In this document: positions 1-7,925 of the stretch, piece after piece | How the letters are laid out: every line of letters begins with the position of its first letter | Position numbering within the stretch: the first letter of the stretch is position 1 | Assembly (NCBI RefSeq): GCF_004298475.1 | Contig: NZ_SCRP01000032.1 | Coordinates: forward strand, 1 to 64,000 | Reading direction: 5' to 3' | Source: Paraburkholderia sp. | Lineage (GTDB): Bacteria > Pseudomonadota > Gammaproteobacteria > Burkholderiales > Burkholderiaceae | DNA: 64,000 nt | Notes under the pieces: model-generated | What the model saw: the letters and a program-made list of their open reading frames with translations, nothing else | Told to the model about the DNA's origin: nothing | The model's database searches: none | Position numbers and translations under genes: made by a program

Positions 1-57
1 ATAGCCACGTCGATCACTCCGTTCCCCTGCCCGTTGCCGAGCAGGTCAGTGTTCTAC

Positions 58-119
58 GTGGGTCAATATTCGATGCAAATTACTGCGTAGGGTGGGTCAG
101 GATTCCGTGCAAATCAACA
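58..119. repeat. Two degenerate direct repeats, possible IS21-family right end
   Basis: Two 23-bp copies (58-80 and 92-114) share the frame GTGGGTCA..ATTC..TGCAAAT and match at 19 of 23 positions, 34 bp apart. Repeated end motifs of this kind, followed by a terminal CA (here at 118-119), are typical of IS21-family transposon ends as I remember them. I therefore infer that a mobile element lies just outside the left edge. No transposase gene is visible in the window, so this could be a remnant. Confidence 0.45.
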
Positions 120-1504
120 AAGGCAATGGCGCATATTCCCGAGTCATACGAGCGCTTAAAGCGCGCGGCGGGCTGATGCCGATGGTCCATCTCGCTTCGG
201 CCGCCGGCATCTCGGGTGGTCCGCGTCAAATCCCGTTCGAACGTGTCTGGCAGAACCTCGTCGACATCGGCCTCTTTGAGACTATCGAGGTGCCCGGGTT
301 GGGGCAATGTTTCGCCTTCGCTAAGAACGCCTCATATCTCGATGCACTGCTGCCCCCCATCAGGGCACGGCTGATAGCGGAGACTGTCCTTCTTCAGTCG
401 GTTCAGGAATGGGCGGCAAAGCTTGGGCTCGGGAGCTTCAATAGCTTCAAACTTCGAGGTGGTCTGGCTGCAGCACGGCCTATCGTTTCGGTGTTCGAGT
501 GGGATATGACGGCGCCCTCCTATATAAGCGCGTTGGCCACCTGGAACAAATCCGGCCGCCCCAAGCCCGGATTCATCGTACTCGATGTGTTGCTTAAAGA
601 CGAGGTTGACCTTAACGACCTCTCGCCATTCATCTACAAATGCAGGTCGCTGCGGCAGGTGCGCGGGGTTCGAACGATGCAGTTCTTCGTCGCGCATCGC
701 TACACCCTTCAGGCGCTGGATGCAATCCGGCGTGAGGGCGTCGTACCGGCAACAACCGAATCCCTCTTCGGCACCGACGTCGCGCGGGCCTTGATGGAGC
801 TTAGCGCGACACTGACGCAGGCAGCTACGCAAGCGGTCGACCCTGAGAAGTTCACCCAGTTGTTCGAGAAGCTCGGAAAAATTGAAGGCGCAGCTGGGAC
901 TCTTCGCGGAGCGCTCTTCGAATTTGTAATCGCAGATGTGATGAGAAGGACGGTTGCCGGCGCCAACATCACCATGAACAAGATTTACCGACAGGATGGA
1001 AAGGACGTTGCAGAAGTCGACATTAGAGTAGTCGTGCCTGGCCAACAGATTCGGTTTATCGAGTGCAAGGGCCTGCTGCCGGGGCGTTTGCTTCCGGATT
1101 CCGACGTCGAGGCGTGGCTGAACAAGCGCATCCCAACCGTTCGAAGCCAAACGCTTGATAATCCGGAATTCAGGAACCTCGCATTGACTTTCGAGCTATG
1201 GCTCACCGGGGAGCTGTCACCAGAGGCGGATGCGAAGATTAAAGCGATGCAGGCCAGCGTAGACCGCAAGCGGTACGCAATCAAGGTGCTCCTCGCTCCC
1301 GAGATTGAAGACACCGTGAGGGATTTACCAGACCTGCGCAAAGTCATCACACAACACTTTCTACGACATCCGCTTGCGGCTTCCGACGAGGTCATCAATC
1401 CGGTCTCGAAGCGACAGATTTCTAGGACCGCAGCAATCTTTGCAGACCTCGCTCCGAGCGTGTCATCCCCATCTGACATCGAGGCTAATCAGACCTCGGC
1501 GTGA
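92..1504 (+). CDS. PD-(D/E)XK nuclease-like protein, probable defence gene
   Basis: A 470-residue protein with no family that I recognise over its full length. Around residues 273-330 it has a helix ending FEFVIADVM, then a strand with Asp near 310 (VAEVDIRV), then ECKG with Glu near 324 and Lys near 326. This is the spacing of a PD-(D/E)XK nuclease core. The N-terminal 270 residues look like helical and winged-helix material and may be a recognition region. The only good start in frame is GTG at 92. It lies inside the IS-like end repeat and has no clear ribosome binding site, so the N-terminus may be truncated or supplied by the element. It sits alone, about 400 bp from the next gene and pointing toward it. 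A role in defence is inferred from the nuclease core and the neighbours. Confidence 0.55.
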   Translation: MGQDSVQINKGNGAYSRVIRALKARGGLMPMVHLASAAGISGGPRQIPFERVWQNLVDIGLFETIEVPGLGQCFAFAKNASYLDALLPPIRARLIAETVLLQSVQEWAAKLGLGSFNSFKLRGGLAAARPIVSVFEWDMTAPSYISALATWNKSGRPKPGFIVLDVLLKDEVDLNDLSPFIYKCRSLRQVRGVRTMQFFVAHRYTLQALDAIRREGVVPATTESLFGTDVARALMELSATLTQAATQAVDPEKFTQLFEKLGKIEGAAGTLRGALFEFVIADVMRRTVAGANITMNKIYRQDGKDVAEVDIRVVVPGQQIRFIECKGLLPGRLLPDSDVEAWLNKRIPTVRSQTLDNPEFRNLALTFELWLTGELSPEADAKIKAMQASVDRKRYAIKVLLAPEIEDTVRDLPDLRKVITQHFLRHPLAASDEVINPVSKRQISRTAAIFADLAPSVSSPSDIEANQTSA

Positions 1505-1902
1505 GCGGACATCGAGGCGCTCATCCGAATACCGCGCGGCTCCTCACGGTGGCAGCACGCTGGTGAGTGCGTCGTAGAGACCTTGAGCTGTTCTCCTGAC
1601 ATCGCCACGCGACGCATTCGTCATGATTTGCGTGATGGAACTGTGGGGCAAGAACTTGCTCCGAAACCATCGTCCTCAGCTCGCCATCACTAACGCGTGT
1701 TCAAGCGCGGCGCCGAGCTGTCCGTGCCACCCATGAAGTCTCGGTGGCTAAGAAGCTGCGACGTTCCTTGTTTCAATAGCTTGTTCCGACGCCGGTCCGC
1801 ACGGATAAGTCGGGATACCACGCGCGGGCGCGGCATGACCACAGCGGCCGCGCCGCTTCGGTTCCGCAGCGCGACCATCAATGGCATGGGGGCTCGCGTC
1901 GC
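1505..1902. other. Intergenic region, nothing recognised
   Basis: About 400 bp lie between the convergent nuclease-like gene and the sce7725 family gene. Short open frames on both strands (for example 1690-1887) have no recognisable protein features. I see no clear terminator hairpin. Confidence 0.5.
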
Positions 1903-2868
1903 TTAGAGCCGGCCCGTGAGCAATTGATGCATCAGAGCGACATGGTGATAAATCTGCCGTTCTTTGCTCTTCCCCAATCCAGGGTAGTGCTGTGCCGCGA
2001 CGTCGTCAGCGTAATCCTGCAACGCTTGGTCGTTGCCGAACTTTCGCGGAAACTGCCGAGCGCGCGCGACAAGTTTCCCCGCGGCCTGAAGGAATTTTTC
2101 GCCGACTGTGCCAACGTTGAGTTCAACGTCGTCGGAAACGAAGTGTTCAACCCACACGTCTCCACCTCGCTCCTTGAACGTGCCGTGTATCGCCACTGCG
2201 GCGGCAGGCCCGCCACCCGCTTCAAACGTTGCCCCGAGGATTGTGTAATCGCCGAATCCGACTGCTCCTTGCTGATAGTTCAGGTGTCGGTCGGTGAAGA
2301 ATTCGATGCCGACGTAGTCGGCATTGCGCGCTTTGCGTTGGAAGTCGTCGCGTACGTCCACAACCTTTTCACGAGGAAGCATCGCTCGATGCGCCGCGCT
2401 CATCCGCTCGTGCAGGTTGATATGGAATCGAATGTTCGCCCTTTCGGCCAGCCGTTGCACCTGCGCGTCCGACAGCCGGGCATTCAAGTACAACAGTGCA
2501 ACGTCGCGGTCGCGATATTGCGCGAGGAAATCTCTGATTTGCTCCGCGGTCGTCGCTTGCGAGCACAGCAGGCCAGGAATAAGCGAATCGTGCGCGTCGA
2601 TAGCAGCTTTGATAGGCTCAATCCAGCCGTCGAGGCCGCGGCCATGGAACTCGTGCTGGTAGGGGCTCGTAACGACAATCAGATTGTCACCAGCCTCCCC
2701 GAAATCATTCAGCAGTCGCTGCAGGGGCGCATGCGCGCGATTGACCGGCTCAAGTATTGGAATAACGGTGTCTCGAAGCGGGTAGTTACCACGCAACGAA
2801 CGTAATGCCAACGTCTCCGACTGCCGAGCGTAGAGATAAGGAAAGTACAAAGTTTGGCCCTCTCGCAT
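1903..2868 (-). CDS. sce7725 family protein (beta-protein-like)
   Basis: A 321-residue protein that opens with YFPYLYARQSETLALRSL, which I recognise as the start typical of the sce7725 family (related to the phage T4-type beta protein family). The middle (residues 110-200) alternates predicted strands and helices in a barrel-like pattern, with the family-style block HINLHERM. The biochemical role is not established. sce7725 genes usually occur next to an sce7726 gene, and that holds here: the sce7726 stop lies 26 bp upstream on the same strand, so the two are probably co-transcribed. Their position beside a CBASS operon suggests, but does not show, a defence or accessory role. Confidence 0.75.
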   Translation of the reverse strand: MREGQTLYFPYLYARQSETLALRSLRGNYPLRDTVIPILEPVNRAHAPLQRLLNDFGEAGDNLIVVTSPYQHEFHGRGLDGWIEPIKAAIDAHDSLIPGLLCSQATTAEQIRDFLAQYRDRDVALLYLNARLSDAQVQRLAERANIRFHINLHERMSAAHRAMLPREKVVDVRDDFQRKARNADYVGIEFFTDRHLNYQQGAVGFGDYTILGATFEAGGGPAAAVAIHGTFKERGGDVWVEHFVSDDVELNVGTVGEKFLQAAGKLVARARQFPRKFGNDQALQDYADDVAAQHYPGLGKSKERQIYHHVALMHQLLTGRL

Positions 2869-2894
2869 TCCGCCATGCAGGCGGAGAGAGCGCC

Positions 2895-3875
2895 TCAGGC
2901 GAGCTGGAAGTCGACGTTCTCTCTCAACGCAGAGAGTGCGGTTTCTCTCTGGCGCCCTGACAACGGAGTGGCGTAGCCAAGTACGCGCAAGCTCTCCGGC
3001 AGCGCGGTCACAAAGCGCACGGTTTCCCCGTCGGCTTTCCTTTTTCTTAGTGCGTGGACGAAGATAGCATGCGCCTCCAAGGGCGTAAACTCCCTGAAAA
3101 TCTCACCGCAATAGGCTTGAATAATCCCGGATGGTTTCACTACTGGCGCGCCGGTTTTCAGCGAAACAGCATCGATATATTCGGCTTTCTGAAGGCAGCT
3201 GAATATGGTTTGGGGTGATACGTTATTACGGTTGGTCAAAGGCTCGCGAATCTGTCGCAGGGAGCCCCGGTCGGTCAGGACAAGGACACCAACGCGCGGG
3301 TCAACGATTTCAGCGTAGCTTTCCGCGCAGCGGGGATGAGTCACCAAACAAACGCGGTCAAACGCAGCCAGATAGTCCGATGTCTGTGTAGTGAGGCGTC
3401 GCGGTGTATCGAATTCAGTTTTGATTTCGTAGGCCGTCGACGTGCCGTTGAAGACCGCAACGTCGACGATTGAGCGCCCGACGGGAAGCTCCACATGCAG
3501 CGACGCAGTGTTCGGACTGTGCCTTCCAAAGACTATCCGGCCGGCAATTTCCGTCTTGTAGACGAACTCGTTGCGGTACGCGCGTCGAATCTCGAGCCAC
3601 GCAGACTCAAATAATGATGCCAACGGCTGGCCCTTGGCGGCCGTCAACAGTCCATGCTCCGCCAGGAACCCGAGCGCTACCTCCCAGTTTCCAGACCGCG
3701 CAATATCTGCAAATACCGGCCGCGTGAACATCCGCGCGAGCAGCCGCAACCGCTCCGCCGAACTCAAGGTTCGGCGCGGTGCGCGTGATTTCGCGAGTGG
3801 AGCGACGGATTGCAAAGCAGCCATTTGGTCTGGATTGTGGTCAGCGGGGTACCTGCCGTATAAGTCGGTCGCCAT
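2895..3875 (-). CDS. sce7726 family protein with PD-(D/E)XK-like core
   Basis: A 326-residue protein of the sce7726 family, first gene of the leftward pair with sce7725. The central part (residues 100-160) has Glu103, then IVDVAVFNG with Asp138, then YEIKTEFDTPRRL with Glu150 and Lys152. This is a good PD-(D/E)XK nuclease signature and is seen across this family. The last 60 residues (EFTPLEAHAIFVHALRKRK) form a helical tail. The start at 3875 is an ATG with no strong ribosome binding site nearby. Function is unknown; with sce7725 it may form a two-component nuclease-type system. The family call is by recognition, the activity by inference. Confidence 0.75.
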   Translation of the reverse strand: MATDLYGRYPADHNPDQMAALQSVAPLAKSRAPRRTLSSAERLRLLARMFTRPVFADIARSGNWEVALGFLAEHGLLTAAKGQPLASLFESAWLEIRRAYRNEFVYKTEIAGRIVFGRHSPNTASLHVELPVGRSIVDVAVFNGTSTAYEIKTEFDTPRRLTTQTSDYLAAFDRVCLVTHPRCAESYAEIVDPRVGVLVLTDRGSLRQIREPLTNRNNVSPQTIFSCLQKAEYIDAVSLKTGAPVVKPSGIIQAYCGEIFREFTPLEAHAIFVHALRKRKADGETVRFVTALPESLRVLGYATPLSGRQRETALSALRENVDFQLA

Positions 3876-4246
3876 TGTAAGCCCGGCGCCGTTTTCATTG
3901 CCAGGTCGCAGAAATCAGTGCCAGCTTCCTTCCGGGTTGCCCCGACCGCGAGACTCTTCCCCCGCGCTTCGACCCTGCACCGGTCGCTCGAACAAAGCTA
4001 CACCTCTGCGCCAGTCCCGCGATGAAAAAGTCGCTCATGGCCAACGAACCGACCCAAACGACGGTTCATGCCGTCATAATTTCAGCGCGGTGTGGCGTAC
4101 GTTTGAACAGAATGCCCTTCGGTCATTCGCCCATGCCCTTGTCACCGTGCTGAATCTCTCTCTTCTATGCCGGCGACGCCAACGTGCGCCTCCGCTGGAT
4201 TCGTGCATCGCAATGCACAACGTCGCTGTCTTTCGAGAATCAGGAC
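3876..4246. other. Intergenic region between divergent genes
   Basis: About 370 bp separate the leftward sce7726 gene from the rightward small gene at 4247. It should hold promoters for both. I see no confident sigma-70 hexamers, repeats or RNA structure. Confidence 0.45.
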
Positions 4247-4567
4247 ATGCCTCGATACCTTGTTCCATCATCTGCATTTCAGCTTGCGCTTGAATTGGCT
4301 CGGGCGGTTGTCGCTGGAGGCCTGCAATTGCCGCAGGCCGAACGAGCATTGCGCGATTCCTATCCTGAAATGTCGCCTCGGGCTGCGAAGGGCTACATCG
4401 GAAGTTACGTTGCAATGCGCCGCGGCGCGAAGAGCTTCGCGACGACTATCGCGGCGAACGCTTGGAAGCTCTACCTGAAGGATACACGGCTGGAATTACG
4501 ACAAGATTTTCGACACTCGAAAACGACGTATCTAAGCCTGGCTTATCCGGCAATTGCGAAACAATAA
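4247..4567 (+). CDS. Small hypothetical protein, helical, island-specific
   Basis: A 106-residue protein starting MPRYLVPSSAFQLALELA. The frame is open upstream to 4184, but the ATG at 4247 begins the part that looks like protein. It is mostly helical: LALELARAVVAGG, then LPQAERALRD and SPRAAKGYIGSYVAMRRG. The organisation resembles the helical region found N-terminal to the catalytic part of some HNH endonucleases, but no HNH residues are present, so this could be a stand-alone adaptor or a cut-off fragment. No clear ribosome binding site. It points toward the CBASS operon but is 386 bp from it. Confidence 0.5.
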   Translation: MPRYLVPSSAFQLALELARAVVAGGLQLPQAERALRDSYPEMSPRAAKGYIGSYVAMRRGAKSFATTIAANAWKLYLKDTRLELRQDFRHSKTTYLSLAYPAIAKQ

Positions 4568-4953
4568 ACCAAGCGCGCAGAGCGTAATGCGGCTGACCAA
4601 GGTGAGGCTGACGGCGCGCACCGGTGGCGTTGCTTGTTACTTGCACCAATGAATCGAGCCGGCCTTCAACCAAAAATGGGACCGACAATCAAATGTACGG
4701 TCGACGGACGAAGGAAGATTGGGAAAGCGCTTTCTCCGGTGCGTGAGAGTCCGCTTCGAACGCTGGTCATCCATCATGGGAATCAGTTTTCGCTTTTCAT
4801 TAGGCAAACGTTTGCAGTTTGCTGGTTGAAAATTCCGCGAAATGGCGCGGTTCCTGCCGTCGAAAATAACTTCGTAATATTCGTTCGTTGATGCCTTGAA
4901 TAGGTCTTGAACGTGCATATATAGCATTCGCTTGCGACCACGACTCCTTGCCT
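4568..4953. other. Intergenic region upstream of the CBASS operon
   Basis: This 386-bp spacer is visibly richer in A and T than the flanking genes, especially 4780-4890. It should hold the CBASS promoter. I could not assign hexamers or an operator with confidence. A leftward open frame at 4637-4927 has no protein-like features. Confidence 0.45.
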
Positions 4954-6555
4954 ATGACTGCTGCTGCGACCGCACTTCCCGCGTCATCCGATTCCGGCTC
5001 GAGCCCAGCTGCGCTAGCTGGACTCGATGACACCGCTCTCGCCGCATGGCTGAGGCAACAAAAGACCGATAGGAAAGAGGTCGTTCTCGTCCACGCCGGA
5101 ACTACCTGCAAGGTATACGAGAGGCCTAGCACCCGCGGTGTTCTGCAGTCGGCGGACCCGGAAGGCAAGTCGAAGAGTGTTTTCAAGGCGCTGGCAAGGC
5201 AGCGGCGCCTGCTCGCAGTCGAGGTTGCGCCGGCCGAAATCGCTGAGGCGGCGACCGTGAATGCAGCTTGGCTTCCTCACGAGATGTCGGAGCGAGACAT
5301 CGATGAGTTCGTCGAGCAGCGCAAGGTGCACCTGGGACGCGTTGAAGGGCGCGGGGAGGCAATCACACCGGACACTGCGAATCAGGTCTGGGCTGATGCG
5401 GGTGGCTGCTGCATGTTCCAGGGTTGCGGACACGATTTGAGCGTCGTTCCGTTGTACAACAAGGGGGCACGCATCGCCTATCTTGCACACATCGTCGCAT
5501 CCGACCCTTGCGGCCCGCGAGGAACCGACCAGGACTCTCACAGGCTGTCCAACGTAGCTGAAAACATCATGTTGATGTGCGACGCGCATCACCGGCTGAT
5601 TGACAGCTTCGCGCCCGACCGCTTTGACGCTCAACGATTGCGCGACATGCGGCGGCATCACACCGAGAAGGTCCGGAGCTATCGCGCTGCAATGCGGCAT
5701 CGCGTAGCCCAAGTGGTGACCATTTTCGGCGACATCGGCGCGACGCCCACGCACTTCCCTGACAGCGAGTTCATGGAGGCACTGCTCTCTGAGGAGCTCT
5801 CCATGCACCCGGAAGTGAAACGGCATCTGGTCTATCAGAGCCGTGACGACCGTACGGCTCCTGGTTTCTGGGAAAACTACCTGCGGGAAATGCAGCTGCA
5901 AATCGGGCTGATGGTGCAATCGCTCAGTCGACCCACTGCGGCCTCGCCCGACGAACTGGCAGTCTTTCCGCTGCATCACTCGGCGACGCTCGTGCTCGCA
6001 GGTCGCATCGTTGGGGAAGCGCGCCGGGTCCGGGTGTTTCAGCCTTCGCGCCGGCGCAAATCGTGGTTATGGAACAAAGACGCCGATGTACAGCCGGCCG
6101 GTACCTTCAAGGTTATCGGCCATACGGACTCGCCGGTCGATGAGATGCTGCTCACGGTCGAACTGACTGCACATCTCGACGAGAGCGCCATTCCGGCGAA
6201 CCTCGCCACGGCCATCGCCAGCGGCGCTCTTCGCCGAATTCGACTCACGACTGACGCGCCGGACGGTGAGTGCCTCCAGCGAAAAGAGGACCTGGACCAG
6301 GTCATGAGTGTTGCTCGAAGGGTCATCAACGACATCCAGGACAAGATGCACGCTCGACGTGTGCACCTTATCGTCATCGCTCCGGCAAGTGCTACGTTCA
6401 GCATTGGGCAGCTCCTGCAGGCCGGGCATCACGCCGCATACACCCTGTACGACCGCGCGAACTGGGAACAGCCGTTCAGAGAAGCTTTCACCATCAATGG
6501 CCACAGCGTCGTTCCGCCTGCTGGGTCTGACCAAACCCCTATAACGATTCGCTGA
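4954..6555 (+). CDS. cap5: HNH-SAVED CBASS effector (Cap5-like) with N-terminal extension
   Basis: Predicted DNA-cutting effector of a type II CBASS system. With the ATG at 4954 (a TTG two codons upstream is possible) it has 533 residues. An HNH zinc-finger nuclease spans about residues 136-240: paired Cys at 152-153, Cys158, AHI with His179, Cys209 and His212/213 in LMCDAHHRLID. The C-terminal part, about 310-515, is a SAVED cyclic-nucleotide sensor (blocks SATLVLAG and VHLIVIAPASATF). Residues 1-130 are an extra region that I do not recognise; Cap5 proteins I know start close to the HNH domain and are nearer 400 residues. It is first in the operon, 12 bp upstream of the CD-NTase gene. Expected action, from family knowledge: ligand binding drives oligomerisation and DNA degradation. 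Confidence 0.88.
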   Translation: MTAAATALPASSDSGSSPAALAGLDDTALAAWLRQQKTDRKEVVLVHAGTTCKVYERPSTRGVLQSADPEGKSKSVFKALARQRRLLAVEVAPAEIAEAATVNAAWLPHEMSERDIDEFVEQRKVHLGRVEGRGEAITPDTANQVWADAGGCCMFQGCGHDLSVVPLYNKGARIAYLAHIVASDPCGPRGTDQDSHRLSNVAENIMLMCDAHHRLIDSFAPDRFDAQRLRDMRRHHTEKVRSYRAAMRHRVAQVVTIFGDIGATPTHFPDSEFMEALLSEELSMHPEVKRHLVYQSRDDRTAPGFWENYLREMQLQIGLMVQSLSRPTAASPDELAVFPLHHSATLVLAGRIVGEARRVRVFQPSRRRKSWLWNKDADVQPAGTFKVIGHTDSPVDEMLLTVELTAHLDESAIPANLATAIASGALRRIRLTTDAPDGECLQRKEDLDQVMSVARRVINDIQDKMHARRVHLIVIAPASATFSIGQLLQAGHHAAYTLYDRANWEQPFREAFTINGHSVVPPAGSDQTPITIR

Positions 6556-6567
6556 AGGAGACCTCGC

Positions 6568-7914
6568 GTGGCCTTGACCAAAAATGCTCAGCTCGTTGAC
6601 CAAGCCATCAGGCGCCGCGGTGGTGTCGCGGCGCTGACGAAATCCATGGGTATCGCCATGGACAGTTTTTCGCATACTTACGCGGACAGCGTGTACGGCA
6701 GCGTCCAACGCTCAGACCTGCCCGCGAAAATCATTCGCCAGCGCGAACCGTTTGCGCATGCACTGAGCATCGTGAACGACCACATCACGGTGCGGCCGGA
6801 GGAAATCGAAGCTGCTTCCGCCGCTTACGATGATATTGCCCGACGTCTTGTGGCAAAACTCGATTGGCCGATAGAAGCCATCAGCATCCATCCGCAAGGC
6901 TCCGCAAGTACCAAAACGTTGATTCGCATGCCGGACCGCACAAAATTCGATATTGATGCCATCTGCGAAATCGACATCACGAAGGTTCAGGCGCAAGACC
7001 CTATGACCTTCTTCGCGGCAGTCGGCACAGCATTGGATGGGCTGGAGGTCGTAGCCAAGAATCGCTGCTGGCAAATCAAGTACAACGGCGAGCCCTTCTA
7101 TATTGAATGCACGCCTTCCGTGCCTCTGGCGACTATTCCTGCGTCGCAGCGGGAAGCGTCGCATCTCAAGCCTGCCATGCCGGAGTTCGCGAGCACTGCT
7201 CTGGCAGTCGTCGATACCCCGGACAAGAAGTGGAAGACTTCGAATCCGGTGGGGATTCGAAACTGGGTCGAACGCGTCTCCGCACGGAACATCGTCGCCA
7301 ACCTGGTGCTGGAAGAGTTCACGAAGTCTATAAGGGCAAACATTCAACCTGTATCGCCGCAAAGCGTTGAGGTCGAAGAAACCCTTCGGGTGGCCATTCG
7401 TCTCTTCAAGCGGCATCGAGACATGCGCGTTTACAGGCAAGAAATCGCCAAAGATTTTCAACCCATTTCCATCATTCTCGTCACCTTGGTCACTATCTGC
7501 TACGACGGCCTCGCAGACCTGATTGATGAAGGGGTGCTGCAACCCTTTTCGCATCCGGTGGATGCACTCGTCGCGATTGCAGACCTCTTGCCCGAGATGA
7601 TTATTGACTATCCGGGTACCGGCTATCAGTTGGCCAATCCAACGGTGGTTGGCGAAAATTTTGCGGAGCGCTGGAATAAGGACGACGGCGAGCGCGCTCA
7701 GACGTTCGATGTGTGGTGTGGGCTTCTGCGCGCAGACCTAGAGAGAATCGCCGCTCTGACCGACCCAAAGGAGATTGAAGCCGAAACCCGTGAAGTCTTC
7801 GGCTGCCATGCGAGCAGTGGTCCGACCGGCTCCGGTGGTTCGGGCGGCTCCGCGCCGTACATCTCGGTTCCGCGTCCGCCGAAGCCTGCGCCCAGCACTC
7901 CGGGCTTGGCATAA
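6568..7914 (+). CDS. CD-NTase, cyclic oligonucleotide synthase of CBASS
   Basis: A 448-residue nucleotidyltransferase that should make the cyclic nucleotide alarm signal. The active site is readable: QGSAST with Gly111-Ser112, then FDIDAICEID with Asp128 and Asp130, and a third acidic residue, Glu180, in YIECTPS. A helical C-terminal half follows. Residues 415-448 are a Gly/Ser/Pro-rich flexible tail ending TPGLA, as expected of a CD-NTase whose C-terminus is a substrate for Cap2-type conjugation. The start is GTG with AGGAG about 7 bp upstream. It lies 12 bp after the effector gene and 11 bp before Cap2. The CD-NTase clade and the product nucleotide cannot be read from sequence alone. Confidence 0.92.
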   Translation: MALTKNAQLVDQAIRRRGGVAALTKSMGIAMDSFSHTYADSVYGSVQRSDLPAKIIRQREPFAHALSIVNDHITVRPEEIEAASAAYDDIARRLVAKLDWPIEAISIHPQGSASTKTLIRMPDRTKFDIDAICEIDITKVQAQDPMTFFAAVGTALDGLEVVAKNRCWQIKYNGEPFYIECTPSVPLATIPASQREASHLKPAMPEFASTALAVVDTPDKKWKTSNPVGIRNWVERVSARNIVANLVLEEFTKSIRANIQPVSPQSVEVEETLRVAIRLFKRHRDMRVYRQEIAKDFQPISIILVTLVTICYDGLADLIDEGVLQPFSHPVDALVAIADLLPEMIIDYPGTGYQLANPTVVGENFAERWNKDDGERAQTFDVWCGLLRADLERIAALTDPKEIEAETREVFGCHASSGPTGSGGSGGSAPYISVPRPPKPAPSTPGLA

Positions 7915-7925
7915 CGGCGTATTGC

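Noticed and set aside
1690..1906. Short frames on both strands between the nuclease-like and sce7725 genes
   Set aside because: Overlapping, Arg-rich and without ribosome binding sites; not supported as genes.
4637..4927. 96-codon leftward frame upstream of the CBASS operon
   Set aside because: No ribosome binding site or protein-like pattern; it lies in the presumed promoter region.
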